From: Chalciporus piperatus
Lineage: Eukaryota > Basidiomycota > Agaricomycetes > Boletales > Boletaceae
Assembly (NCBI GenBank): GCA_038093975.1
Contig: JBBPTG010000002.1
Location: forward strand, 186,001-250,000
Direction: 5' to 3'
Length of the DNA: 64,000 nt
Of the stretch, positions 46,357 through 57,536 are shown piece after piece (the first letter of the stretch is position 1; each line of letters begins with the position of its first letter). Below the pieces are notes generated by a model. That model ran no database searches, was not told the origin of the DNA, and was given only the letters and a program-made list of their open reading frames with translations. The position numbers were made by a program, and so were the translations under genes.

Positions 46357-49098
46357 ATGCCGACAGTCACATATGAAGCTGCTTTGGTGTTCTGGAGAAT
46401 AATCACACAGATATTCTTCAGAGAGATACGTCCACGCGGTGCCTTCAATATCCCCCGCGATGGTCCAGTCATTTTCGTTGGCGCTCCTCACCACAACCAG
46501 GTTCGCCGTTTGCTAAGCTTCATGATCCATGCACAGACCATATTCTAGTTCCTTGACCCTCTGCTACTCACCCTCGAAGTGTTCAGAGAAACCCAGCGTC
46601 GAGTCGCATTCCTAACTGCTGCGAAGAGCCTCAAACGGAAGGCGGTCGGATTCTTTGCTCGCCAGATGGACAGCAGTACGCCATTCTTTGTCGTGCAATC
46701 ACTTCTGGACTCACCTTCCTCGAGTTCCTGTAGCTCGAGCTGCAGACGAAGCGAAGCCCGGAACCGGCTTGGCTTCCCTTTCTCCAGATGATCCTTGTCT
46801 TGTCATTGGCGAGGGAACGCGTTTCAAGTCCGAGTTTACTCCAAAGATGCAGATCATGCTGTCAAAAGCTGTTGGCTCGGTCGTCGCTGAGGTACTAGAA
46901 GTCATATCTGACACGGAGATGCGAACCAAGAAAGAGTTCGGCGGCGAGACGGGAAAACGAACGGCCCGCGTCAGAGAGAAGTTGGCAGAGCTCAAGGCTG
47001 AGGGTCAAAACGGTTTGGCTTTCAAGAGGCTACCCTTCATCGACCAGCAAGAGATGTATCGTGGCGTCTATCAGCGGTTGAAAGAGGGGGGTTGTATTGG
47101 GATCTTCCCTGAAGGTCACTCATGGCCCTTGCTTTCATTCAGTCCCGATTGACGCAAACTTTAGGTGGAAGCCACGACCGCACCGACTTACTCCCCCTCA
47201 AGGCAGGCGTTTCTATCATGGCTCTCGGGGCCATGGCGAATGATCCGACCGTTAAGGTCAAAATCGTGCCAGTTGGTCTCTCCTACTTCCATGCTGATCG
47301 CTTCCGCTCTCGTGCCGTCGTGGAATTTGGAACGGCGCTGGACGTACCAGTTGAGTTGGTTGAGATGTTTAAAGAGGGAGGTACTCGTAAACGAGAGGCG
47401 GTTACGAAATTCCTCGATTTGATCTATGATGCTCTGAAGACTGTGACCATCAGAGCTCCCGACTACGACACTCTTATGGTACGGTGATTCACTTCATTGG
47501 TTGACGTTTTCTTATGACGAGTCTCGTAGCTCATACAAGCTGTCCGGCGCCTTTACAAGACTCCTGGGCAACACCTCACACTGGGTCAAGTAGTTGAATT
47601 AAACCGACGTTTCCTTGAAGGCTACACCCATTTCAAAGATGAACCACGCGTCCAAAAGCTGAGAAGCGATGTATTGAAGTATAATCGTTTGCTAAGAGAT
47701 CTAGGTCTTCGCGATCATCAGGTATGTTCTGATGGCTTTCACCCTGGGGCACACTGTAATCTAAGCATCTGGACGAACTGTAGGTTCCGCGCGCCAAGAA
47801 AGCAGGCTGGAAGACGCTTGGGCTCCTCCTCTATCGCCTCACTTTACTGATGGTCTGGACTACCTTGGCATTGCCCGGTGTGATTCTCAATGGCCCAATG
47901 TTCATTGTGGCTTCTGTAATGTCGAACAAGAAGGCAAAAGGTATTCATGTTGTTCTTGGACTTGGTCTCGCTCCAACTCACTTGCTTTGGTTCAGAGGCA
48001 CTCGCCTCGTCTGTTGTCAAGGTCGCAGGCCGTGACGTTCTCGCGACTTGGAAGATCTTGATTTCCTTAGGTGTTGCTCCTGTGTTGTACACATTCTATG
48101 CAATCGTAGCAACCATGGTCGCCGCAAAAGCTAACGCACCCCAGGGACTGCAACTATGGACTCCTTTCCTTGTCATATGTGCTCTTCCTTTCATGAACTA
48201 CGCTGCCCTTAAATTCGGAGAGGCTGGAATGGACGTCTTAAAGTACGCTATTTCCGAGTGTGGATCCACACAACCATTGAGATATTTCCCAGATCTCTTC
48301 GACCACTCGTTGTTGCACTTATTCCGGGACAACAACGAGACCTCGACAAATTGAAGGCGATGAGGCTGCGGCTTTCCAACGAAGTGGCGGATGTGATTAA
48401 TGAATTTGGCCCCAAACTGTATGACGATTTTGATCAGGTATGCTTCTACTTCTGCGGTTCCGAGGGATGGTTCTCATCCTTGGCAGTTCCGTATTCTCGT
48501 GCCTGCGAGTGCTCCTCCGTCTACTGACCCAGGTGTCTGGCGACGGAAGAGCAGCGTGGGACAAGTGGATGCTCAGGGTAACTTGCTGATCCATCCAATG
48601 GTAAGTAATCGTACGACACGATTTGGAAGTTGGTTTAACCCGCATATCCTGCAGACATGGCTCGATGAACGCCTCTTTGGTTGGAGCCGCACTGCCAAAC
48701 GTGGCACAAGCGTATGGGGAGAGAGTTTACCCAGTCACGATAGCAGCAGATCAGAGACGCCAGCTCCTGATGAGTCTGATGAAGAGGATCGCGGGGACTA
48801 TGACCATGTCATCAGCTATCTCCCTGCATACGAGGATGCTTCCAGAAGCAAGCCCCGTAGTCGACAGGGTTCTTATGCTGACCTTCAACGGCTTCGCATG
48901 ACGTCTGCTGCCCAAGGCGTGCCCACTGGTATACAGGCGGCAGATAGCCAATCACTGCATATGCGTCCTCGACAACGCAAACATAGCCTTTCTAATCCCG
49001 TACATGTGGAACGCATAGCGGGGGCTGATAGGCAGGAGCCTCTCCAGGACGTCACCGCGGACTTGAACAAAGAATCGAGTAGGGACAACTCTACCTGA
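46357..49098 (+). CDS. Glycerol-3-phosphate / dihydroxyacetone-phosphate sn-1 acyltransferase (Gpt2/Sct1 type)
   Basis: Gpt2/Sct1 catalyse the first acylation of phospholipid and triglyceride synthesis at the ER. ATG 46357 gives MPTVTYEAALVFWRIITQIF. Splicing near 46499-46550 joins VGAPHHNQ to FLDPLLLTLE. This forms motif I, H-x4-D (HNQFLD). Motif II/III regions are YRGVYQRLKEGGCIGIFPEG then GSHDRTDLLPLKAGVSIMAL. Motif IV lies around VKIVPVGLSYFHADRFRSRA. Membrane segments follow: LLLYRLTLLMVWTTLALPGV and ILISLGVAPVLYTFYAIVAT, then FLVICALPFMNYAALKF. The tail is Ser- and Arg-rich, as in yeast Gpt2, where it is phosphorylated. It ends NKESSRDNST at 49098. Seven or more introns; full length. 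Confidence 0.9.
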
Positions 49099-49251
49099 GT
49101 GTTTTGTTCATGGGTCTGTATCAATATCACGATGTTGTGTCTGTATATATACATGTTGAGATGCAGCGTGAGATGCAGGGAAGAGGAGAAAGACGCCAGG
49201 TCTTCCCAGAAATCGGGCAAGTGGAGATGTGATGGTATGATGGTACGTTGA

Positions 49252-49794
49252 TCAGGCTGGATCAGGTAGACCTCGGATCTTGATGTAGGCATTGTTTTCA
49301 AGACTTGCCTTGGAGAACTCCATGCCACAATCAGATTTGGTACATCTTGGTGTGCTTCTCAAAACCACGGCCAGAGTCTCGAAAGGAAGTGCTTACTTGA
49401 GATTTTCGGATGATTCGTTGAAAAACTAAACACCAGCGATCGCGATACATCGGTATTGCTCCGGAACAACACTGGAGGGTATAGACTCACTTGAATGTGA
49501 GTGCATTTACAGGCTGGCTTTGCCTTGCCAAAAGCCTCGCCACCCAGATCCATGCACCTGATCTCTCTCTGCGCCAGTCAGCCCCGGTGCCTGTGGTTCC
49601 AATCAAGTGACTTACTGTCCGGCTGGAGTATGTATCGGTGGCGCTGAGGATGGAGAATGGTTGTGAAACAAGAGATGGTTTGGACCAAGTGTACTAACTG
49701 ACGGGATATGCTTTGTGATAACGTAGATAGGCTTCCCTCGTGAAGCTCCACACTTCTCCACGAGAAGGTACTCAGAATCGGCACTACTTGACAT
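49252..49794 (-). CDS. Small Cys-rich protein of unknown function
   Basis: I do not recognise this family. ATG 49792-49794 starts MSSSADSEYLLVEKCGASRG. Four introns fit: GTCAGT donor near 49704, GTAAGT near 49617, GTGAGT near 49495 and GTAAGC near 49397. They give an uninterrupted frame of about 108 residues ending IKIRGLPDPA with TGA at 49252-49254. Four cysteines form C-x-C-x14-C-x4-C (CKC ... CTKSDC), a plausible small zinc site. The region between reads THIQFFNESSENLK. No signal peptide or membrane helix. Five consistent splice junctions in 540 bases with an open frame argue that it is real. An in-frame Met 21 codons upstream (49857) is an alternative start. It converges on the acyltransferase gene. 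Confidence 0.5.
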
Positions 49795-49857
49795 CTTGAG
49801 GGTCTCTAGGTTGCCGCAAATGTAGGTCGAGTTGAGAGAGATGAAGTGCAGAAGCAA

Positions 49858-50134
49858 GGAGATGGGTTGAAGTGTCTGGAAACGTGTCCAAACTCTTGGT
49901 CCTATTTACCGAGGAGGAGCAGCAGCAGTCAACGATACCCTAGCGTAAACCGAAGCAAGAAACAATACACATGTCAAGTGTTCGGGCGATCTGGTTCTCT
50001 TTGATGTGCCTTGAAGTTAGCCGCTGAGAAGAATTTGAAGCGGAGTGGAACATTATTTGATGGGATTCAGCGGAAGCATTTCAGACAGGACCGCATTGTA
50101 TTCGCATGTAGGGTACGTTTTATGTGAGCTGACT
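49858..50134. other. Intergenic gap
   Basis: About 280 bases between the small Cys-rich gene and the methionine aminopeptidase stop. Nothing recognised. Confidence 0.4.
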
Positions 50135-51973
50135 TTAAAGAACAAAGTCTTTCCCTGCCGTTAATACCTCCACGCCAGTCTCGGTTATTCTGTAGTACGT
50201 TCGATGAGCGTAACCCTTGAACCAAGGAAAGGGTCACATACAGCAAAGTTTCCTCAAACTGGGCGCTTCTCTTGCCATCAATGGTAGTTGCGGTCCAGGA
50301 GTCATCCCAATGCTGGGTGTCCCAGTTAGTCCCTAAGTTGATCATCTGTTGGCAAGTGAGCGTCCCGCACAATCGCCCTCAGTTAGGACGGGAGCCTACT
50401 GGTTCGATGGTGAAACACTGATAGTCGATCAAGAATCAGTCCAGAAGCAACTTTAGAGACGCTGCGAAAACCCGCTCACCATTCCCGGTCGCATGGTCCC
50501 TACTGCCTTGTTTTTGGCGTAATGAGGGATATTGGGAGCAGTATGGAACAGATCGTTGACGCCATGACCGGTGTAATTGCGGACAACTGCACAGCCATCG
50601 GCTCTTGCAATCGGCTCACTAACTGCGAGTCAGCTCCTGGAAGGAACGCACTACATGAAACAGACTGACATGGCTTTTCCAATGTCACGGAATAGTGCCC
50701 CTGGCTTGCACACCCTTATCGATGCGTCCAGGCACTCACGTGTTGTTCTAATAAGTTTTGCCGAATCCTCGTCGATGTCCCCGACTGGGTAAGTAGCATT
50801 GAGGTCGCTGTGGAATCCTGGAAGACAAGGTTTAAAATCAAAGGAACAACATAGCGAAAACGACTCACCCTTGTAATAAAGCGAGATATCTAAAAGAATC
50901 CAGTCAGAAAAAAAACAAGTGGAAGAGTAAACATGCTCATTAACCGAGATTGATGATGTCACCGTCCCTCAGTTTTCGCTGGTCAGGAATTCCATGACAG
51001 ATGGCCTCATTGATGGATCTTGGGGTTGCATTGAGTGTGAGTGCCTTACAACACGCCAAAAAATTGCATACGTGCAGACAGATTTTGGAAACTTCCGGTA
51101 GCCAAGCGGAGATGGGTATGCATCGCGATCGATGATAGCTTGATGGACGATTGCGTCAATTTCATCCGTGGTAATTCCCGGGCGCACGTGGGACGCAGCG
51201 AGATCAAGGACTTCCCGGCCTAACTAGAGAACAGAATGACAGAATGAGTGATGAGATTATCCGGGGGTGGGGCACGATATGAGTGGAGAAAGTGAGTTGG
51301 CACTTACGCGACACGCGACACGCATTTTCTCGATTTCATCTGGGCTAAGGATACGTGGAGCATGCCCCAGTGTGCGCATTTCCGAGATAGGGACACCTTT
51401 GGGAAGAGAACAATTAATGTGGCCTTGGATGTTTAGAGTAAACTCACCGTCTTCGCGAAGAGCATAATCAGGTCGTGGTATATGGTCGGGAACTTGACGC
51501 TTTGGTGAAAGCGGATAAACGGGTCGCAAGGTCCCAGAATAGTTGTAATTTGGGAATGGACTGAATGTTCCATCTTGACGGCGAGAAGATGAGGAGACTC
51601 AGACTGTCTGCCACATGTGAATGGTTTATGGCTTACCTTGGGCAGGGCCACGTGCAAGATCATGGACGATTTTGTGTGATTTCTAAAGGCCTGGGTGAGA
51701 AGGTACACTGACCATTGAATTGGGACATACCCCTACGTGATGGATGAGTAGGCGAGAGTTTTAGAGCAGAAACATAGCTCACAATTTGCTTTGAAACATT
51801 CTTGTCCGCAGAAGAGGGAGCCACGAATTCCCAGTCTAGAATGAGTTGGTGTCAGCACCTCGGTACGTGTTCTGGAGAACGTACTTGTTGCATGTTGGAC
51901 ACTCTAGGCGTGATGGGGGATTTCCATGGGGACAGTTCGTGCTTTGGCACAAAACAACTGATTGCGAACTCAT
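50135..51973 (-). CDS. MAP1: Methionine aminopeptidase 1 (zinc-finger form)
   Basis: MetAP1 removes the initiator methionine from nascent chains at the ribosome. ATG 51971-51973 gives [17 protein letters not shown] then [11 protein letters not shown]. This is the N-terminal zinc finger that tethers the enzyme to ribosomes. The linker reads [20 protein letters not shown]. The catalytic pita-bread domain includes [93 protein letters not shown] and TIEP. The metal ligands (two Asp, His, two Glu) are all at expected positions. The last exon ends GKDFVL with TAA at 50135-50137. Seven or more introns; a complete gene. Confidence 0.92.
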
Positions 51974-53191
51974 AACGCCAAAATACCTACAGAGATAATA
52001 GCAACAGATGCTCGACGCCCCACTGAGATAATGACTTGATCGAAAAACCGAAGCTGACAATGTCACCTTGGGAATACACGTGATCTAGTACCACTAGTAA
52101 GTAGCACTAGCAAGTGGCAAGTCAGCAAGTACAGCAGTACTAATCAACTACTAGTAGTACACCACTGCTGCGGCAAAACTCGACGGCCTCCGATTATGAG
52201 CGCGCCCAGTGAATCTGTCAAAATGCGCTGGTGCAAACTGTCAAACATTCAATATTCAATATTCGATGCCGGCACTGTTTGCTGGCCCCGTGTTTGAGAG
52301 TCTCATCAGATGTTAACATTTAATCCAGATTGCAGCCTCACGCATCATGCGTGTTTTCTCTCGCGCGTCCCTTCAACGTGTTCTCCAGAGCGCCGGTAGC
52401 CCGATCCCCAACCCTAAATCTGGCACGGGGAATTCGCCTGAGTCATCCTGGATCCACAAACCGTGCCCTTTGATTGCAATAACATGGTTGAATCATAATA
52501 CAGAGCCATCGTTGTTGAGCGCTGAACGTTGAATGTTGAACAGGTATGTACTAGGTACGTTACTCTATTATCAGCTGCCCAGAGCTGCGTTGGGATCTTA
52601 TACAAGCAAGTATACAAGAGGCTGTGATCAGGGAAGCGGAACTTGGACCTACACAAGCCATCAATATCCTTCTAAACGTGATTAGCTTTCGTTCAACCAC
52701 GTGTAGCGAAGATTGTGTTTGTGCAGCAACTTGCAAGAACGGAGTGACGAAACTTCTCGTGCCAGGGTCAAGGGCCTCATCAATTATCATTACTGGGATC
52801 GCGCAGTTCATGAGAATTATCTGGACAACGATCGTAATGGTAAGTAGGTGGAGTACGCGGAATGCATGCGATGCTGGAAAACATTAAACTATAGCAAAAG
52901 TAGAGGTATTGAATGAATAGAAGAAATTAGTATCGTGGTGATAATTGGAGTGATCATCTACTCAGTAATAACATTATGTCAGGGATGCGTAATGAAGCAG
53001 TTATGTGATGCTTGAAGGAGCTTGGAAAGGAAAGGGGCGGATCACGGATGCCGAAGGGTACAGTGGAATGTTCATCATGAGTGAGCGCAAGCTGCAGGTG
53101 GGTACAGTCGGCAAAATCGATCCAGCGGAATGCCAGGCCGAACTGTATTGCCCTGATCTGTGTGGATCGTCCGACAAGGGAACCAGCCTCG
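51974..53191. other. Intergenic region with CTAGTA-rich low-complexity patch
   Basis: About 1.2 kb. Positions 52083-52165 are built of repeated ACTAG/CTAGTA/AAGT words. CAATATTCAATATTC occurs near 52250. Frames at 52347-52532 (plus), 52624-52887 (plus) and 52560-52811 (minus) overlap in conflicting registers and match nothing I know. Confidence 0.45.
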
Positions 53192-53830
53192 TCACCGTCT
53201 CCGAGGCTCAAAGTCAACCTTGAAAGAGGTCGCGCGGTCATTTGACGCTTTCCAAAGCTGCTTAAAGTGAGCACGCCCGAAAACCTCGAGAAGTGCGGTT
53301 TGATTGGCATTGATCCATTGGACAGATGGCAGACCACGGGTTGTGGTATATAAGCCCTGTTGAAGCTGCTCCTCGTAGACGAGGGTGGCAAGGCCAGTCA
53401 GCAGACACTGGAGGAGATTCAAAATGTCGCTGATGGGCTGGACGATGAGTCTTTGCGTTGCAAATACATCGCTATGGAAGACCATCTGCCATTGGACGCG
53501 TCTGTCAGGGGAGAAGAAGGAGGAGGCATGCATGGGGAGCTGCAATTTCAATTTTGGACTGAGAGGCAGGCCGTTGGGCGAGCGCCAAGGAGAGGGAGCT
53601 TCGATAGAGAAGAGCATGCGGGGGTCGGCGGGTTGGGATTCCTGCCAGCCATGCTGCTGGACGAGTTGCGTCTTGAGAGAGAGTAGCCACTTGTGTGCAC
53701 GAGCATAGGTAGTACCCAAAGCTTCGGCAGTGGTGAGGGGGATGCTGGTACGACGTGCCCAGTCGTCCATGTTGCGGACATCACTGGAAAAATGGACCTG
53801 CGCGGTAGACGAGCCGGGAGGGGTCTGCAT
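53192..53830 (-). CDS. Orphan single-exon protein, 212 residues
   Basis: I do not recognise this product. A clean minus-strand frame begins at ATG 53828-53830 (MQTPPGSSTAQVHFSSDVRN). It continues with helices around YARAHKWLLSLKTQLVQQHG and WQMVFHSDVFATQRLIVQPI, then a hydrophobic helix ILNLLQCLLTGLATLVYEEQ. It ends FKVDFEPRRR. There is no signal peptide. The hydrophobic helix could be buried or membrane-bound. Overlapping frames exist on both strands, so coding status rests on length, amphipathic pattern and even composition. No introns are needed, unlike most genes here. It lies between MAP1 and eIF2B-alpha. Confidence 0.45.
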   Translation of the reverse strand: MQTPPGSSTAQVHFSSDVRNMDDWARRTSIPLTTAEALGTTYARAHKWLLSLKTQLVQQHGWQESQPADPRMLFSIEAPSPWRSPNGLPLSPKLKLQLPMHASSFFSPDRRVQWQMVFHSDVFATQRLIVQPISDILNLLQCLLTGLATLVYEEQLQQGLYTTTRGLPSVQWINANQTALLEVFGRAHFKQLWKASNDRATSFKVDFEPRRR

Positions 53831-54410
53831 GACGAGAGGAAAGAGACGGGCTGTATGGGTGCAGTTAGGACGTGTAGTCAGAGGGAATTTATAGCGAGAG
53901 GACGAACCGGGACCAGGGAATGGGGGAGAAGCAAATAGGTGCCTGCCCTTTACCAGGCGTGAAGGTGTGTATCGATAAGAGGGTGGACAAGATCAGGGAC
54001 CTCGAGGAGAGGTGACAGAGAAGCTGGGGATTCCGGGACAGAGGGTGGTCCTTTTGAGCAGGCGGGCGTGGGTCAGACCACTATAATTGGCCCTTGCGAT
54101 CCCGACCACATAAAAGGCCATTTCCACCCCCGCCAGACGTGGAACGTGTTACGACGACAAGACCTGCCTTCTTTATTCGGCTCATTTCTGACACAATTTG
54201 CCCACTTTCGGTTAAATCTCACAATTTTAACACACAATCCTCACCTTTCCAGGAAATAATCCCCAAATAATCCCCAAATATCTTTTCCTCCTTGCTCCCT
54301 CCGGGTCGACGTTGCTTTGTGTTCACCGTCGCTTTGATCGACGCTGCCGTACACTCCTGAACCAACCTCGCTAAGTCCTTGTTCAACAATACACCTCGAT
54401 TGCCACCAAC
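53831..54410. other. Intergenic region upstream of eIF2B-alpha
   Basis: About 580 bases. The tandem words AATAATCCCCAAATAATCCCC at about 54255-54277 and a C/T-rich, A-rich run before 54411 look like promoter and 5' leader sequence. No gene is recognised. Confidence 0.4.
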
Positions 54411-54764
54411 ATGTCCACATCCGTCGTCCTTGGCAACGGAAACAACGATCCACACCACAACAACAACCAAAAGCGACAAAGTCCACACTGTTGCTCACGG
54501 CGCCGTAACTCATTTCACCATTTGACGGCCCAAATCCTCCCAAATCCCACGCTCAGCACTTTGACTTATTATTTTCCTCACTTTTTTTTGTTGATGCCGC
54601 TTGTTCGCTTTGATCTATGTCCGTCTCACGTGACATTATCTACCCTTCGCCGAGTCAGGAATTGTTCCATCATCGCGCTTTGGCACTTCCTTCATATTGT
54701 TTCGTCTCGGTCCATCTTGACCCGTCTTTTATACATCTGTCGTTATGGATATCGATACTGTTAA
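54411..54764 (+). other. Upstream open reading frame overlapping the eIF2B-alpha start
   Basis: ATG 54411 in a good context (CACCAACATGTCC) opens a 117-codon frame (MSTSVVLGNGNNDPHHNNNQ). It runs past the eIF2B-alpha ATG at 54745 in another register and stops at 54762-54764. The second half looks non-coding. It could be a true uORF in a long leader, a broken neighbouring gene start, or chance. A TCACGTGA-like word near 54626 hints that a promoter may lie between 54411 and 54745 instead. Confidence 0.3.
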
Positions 54765-56167
54765 GCGTGCGCTAGAAGGATCAAAAGATGCTCATCCCAG
54801 TGACTTTGACATCTGGACAACATACAAAACAATTATTAAGAACGAGGAGGTATGTATCCCGCTTCCCAATTGTATGAGCATGTGCGAACCAGACGTGTCT
54901 ATCCAGATATCCATCCCTCTGGCCGCAATTTTAGCACTTTCCGAACTGATCGAGAGGTCTGATGGTATTCTCAGTGTTTAATCCCTCGTAGATTCATGAA
55001 TAACGTCCTTCGGTAGCGGGCACGATGTTTGAGCTAGTAAAAGCTCTCAATGATGGTGCCAAAGTGTTGAGTGAACGGTCCCCGAATCCCATCAGCCTCA
55101 ACGCTGGTTGCGAGCTTTTCATCGCATTTGTCACCCTGTTCCCGCATGATTCTGATGTAAGTCCAGCTACGCAGAACGGGGTGCTTTCTAATCATATCTA
55201 CCAAGAGCTTCTCCGATCTCAAAAGAGAGCTAGTCAAGCAAGGCCAAAAATACGCAACAGAGGCCCTGACCTATCGTGAAAAAATAGCAGAACTTGCCCT
55301 TGGATTCATCAAGGATGATTCAATCGTGAGGGTCCCGCGTGTATCATTACTCCACTTGCACTGATCTCGGCGGAAAGATCCTGACACATTCCTATTCAAG
55401 AGTCGTCATGAAAACCCTCCTCCGTGCACACCAGACGAAGCGGATTTCAGTATATGTCACAGAAGCAAGGCCTCGTGGCCTTGGGTAAGAGTCGCTTGCA
55501 ATATTCCACTGTCACTAGGATCGTTGACCCCATCTCCTAGTCTCCGAACCTATGATGAACTCACCGCAGCTGGAATTCCTTGCACTATTGTACTCGATTC
55601 GGCAGTCTCATACGTTATGGATAGAGTTGACTTCGTGCTGGTCGGCTCCGAAGCTGTGGTGGAGAGTGGCGGCTTGATTAATGCTGTCGGAAGCAATCAA
55701 ATCGCTATTATCGCAAAAGCTGCCAATATTCCTTTTTACGCACTTGCAGAGAGGTCTGTGCTGTGTGCTCGCGGGAAGACTCGTGCTGACGCCACCGTTC
55801 TCTCAAGCTACAAGTTTCATCGACTATTTCCGCTATCGCAATACGATCTTCCAACCCACAATCCCAGCATTCTTGCCTTCCCCATGCCGTCTGCCACCTC
55901 AAGTCGGACATCCGCTCAAAACGAGATCCCATCGATCAGGGCAACTGATGAGGAGGCGTCACCACTTGAACAGCCGAGGACTATGACGCATGAGCAAATT
56001 GCGTGTCATCCGGATGTGGACTACACAAGGTGTGTTCAGAATCATAGCATGCATGTTCTTCTCTGATGCCACGCAGGCCAGATCTAATCACCCTTGTGTT
56101 CTCCGACGTTGGGAGCCTTACCCCTGAGGGAGTCAGCCAATATCTTGTCGGAATGTTTGCAGGATGA
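54745..56167 (+). CDS. GCN3: Translation initiation factor eIF2B subunit alpha (Gcn3)
   Basis: eIF2B-alpha is the regulatory subunit that lets the eIF2 exchange factor sense phosphorylated eIF2. ATG 54745 gives [20 protein letters not shown] then [15 protein letters not shown]. After an intron come [36 protein letters not shown] and [20 protein letters not shown]. The C-terminal Rossmann-like domain has [52 protein letters not shown] and [21 protein letters not shown] Ser/Thr-rich insert precedes [20 protein letters not shown]. The last codons (YLVGMFAG) end at 56167. Intron sites are clean. Introns near 54847, 54974, 55156, 55326, 55481, 55755 and 56029 fit. Confidence 0.9.
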
Positions 56168-56557
56168 CCATATTTCATTTTGATCTTTTGCATCACCTCT
56201 GACACGCTGAGTGCGTTATGGGTTGCGATAAAGTTTACGATAAGCTTTCTCAATTGGAGATCAGCTGCAGATTTATTTACGGAATTTTCCACTCGCCTTT
56301 GGAGGTTAATCTAGCTAATGTCATGGATGAGCAAACTTGTCATTGCGTTAGCGGTGAACACGCGCCTTCCTGTGGGGAAGCATGTAGAGTTCGGAACTAT
56401 GGCTCATCAAACTGATTACACTTCGATAACGACCGGTTTTCCATGGATAAACTGGGATTTTCGAGATTAACCGCGAAACGGGTGCAAATTTCACGACCGA
56501 AGCGCTTACTGTACAAAAACTGTCGTTATCCGAATCTATCACAGACAAAACGACAAG

Positions 56558-57118
56558 ATGTCAGATGAGTGGGTGGACAGTGACAGTTGCCCCCTGAATT
56601 TTTTGGTTCCGCTCCGTCATTGGAAGGTGAGACTGGCAGTTTCAGGAGTAAATTACTGCTGGGCAAAGTCACAAGGCAGTCCGATAACCTTCGGGTGCCG
56701 TCCCGACAATGAATTTGTGAAAATGTCAGTGGTATCGATATCCCTTGTGGCTCCGACGAGGACGACTTGGCCTCGCTTCTGCCTGCCCCTCTTCGCTGGG
56801 CTGCATTCCCCGGCACTATCCGTAAGAGACTCTTTTGGCTCTTTTGGTTTTAGCTTTTTGACGGGCCTCCCCGCTACAAGACCGGTAGCATTTCTGTACG
56901 CCACCAGATGCAGTATACAGGTCGCTGGCTGAGCTGTTTGAATCGGCCAAAATAGCACTGCCCGAGGAGCACCGAACGGCTTCCTCGTGCAACACGCTGT
57001 CATATTGCGACCGGATGGCTTCAGTGATACTCCAAGCTGAACGGACGGACCGATACCTAATCAGTAACACAGCAAATCGCGACGATCTGGACATTTCTCC
57101 TGCCTCGGCCACCATTTA
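56558..57118 (+). CDS. Putative small multi-exon gene, unknown product
   Basis: ATG 56558 opens MSDEWVDSDSCPLNFLVPLR. A donor follows at about 56626. Downstream, two open stretches look coding: GIDIPCGSDEDDLASLLPAP, and after a likely intron (56821-56907) AVYRSLAELFESAKIALPEE, SYCDRMASVILQAERTDRYL and NRDDLDISPASATI with TAA at 57116-57118. The junction between the first and second parts is not resolved: a TGA blocks the simple reading. So the exon model is incomplete or the gene is damaged. No family is recognised. Confidence 0.3.
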
Positions 57119-57134
57119 AAATGCAGCTCGGAAG

Positions 57135-57536
57135 ATGAGTGATTCTGCCATTCAAGATATCCCCCCACCCACCATCCCCTCTATTATGTGTCACTGGAGA
57201 AGGTCGGATAATCCCCCGCGTCCTGATCTTCTGAAGTCTACTAACTTGGCAGCCCACGCCGTAATAGAGTACAGAACACCTACAAGCGTTGTGGGCACGT
57301 CTACGATCTGGTTCGTATGCATATTTTCCCCGCATCTCGAACATCCAACCGAGCGTCTACGTAGCCTGATCAGATGGTGGGTCAAAGACGACGAAGATGG
57401 CCGCTACTCATCTGCTTTCAGATTCAATGTGACAATCAATACTGCAAATTCAGTTCGACGCATCCAAGCACTTGTGTTCCTCCTACATGCACCAACACGT
57501 GCTGGCAATAGTGAGGAATTTGTTCAGATGGCTTAG
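57135..57536 (+). CDS. Possible orphan protein, 133 residues
   Basis: A single open frame from ATG 57135 reads MSDSAIQDIPPPTIPSIMCH and ends NSEEFVQMA. It has a central hydrophobic strand region (STIWFVCIFSPHLEH) and a charged helix (RLRSLIRWWVKDDEDGR). It starts only 17 bases after the stop of the putative gene above, so it could be a further part of the same gene. Nothing recognised. Confidence 0.3.
   Translation: MSDSAIQDIPPPTIPSIMCHWRRSDNPPRPDLLKSTNLAAHAVIEYRTPTSVVGTSTIWFVCIFSPHLEHPTERLRSLIRWWVKDDEDGRYSSAFRFNVTINTANSVRRIQALVFLLHAPTRAGNSEEFVQMA

Noticed and set aside
54219..54488. Secreted protein on the minus strand with a signal-like start (MWTLSLLVVVVVWIVVSV)
   Set aside because: The hydrophobic run is the reverse complement of an Asn/His-rich, CAACAACAA-type stretch; the rest of the frame has no protein-like pattern and the region looks like the leader of eIF2B-alpha.
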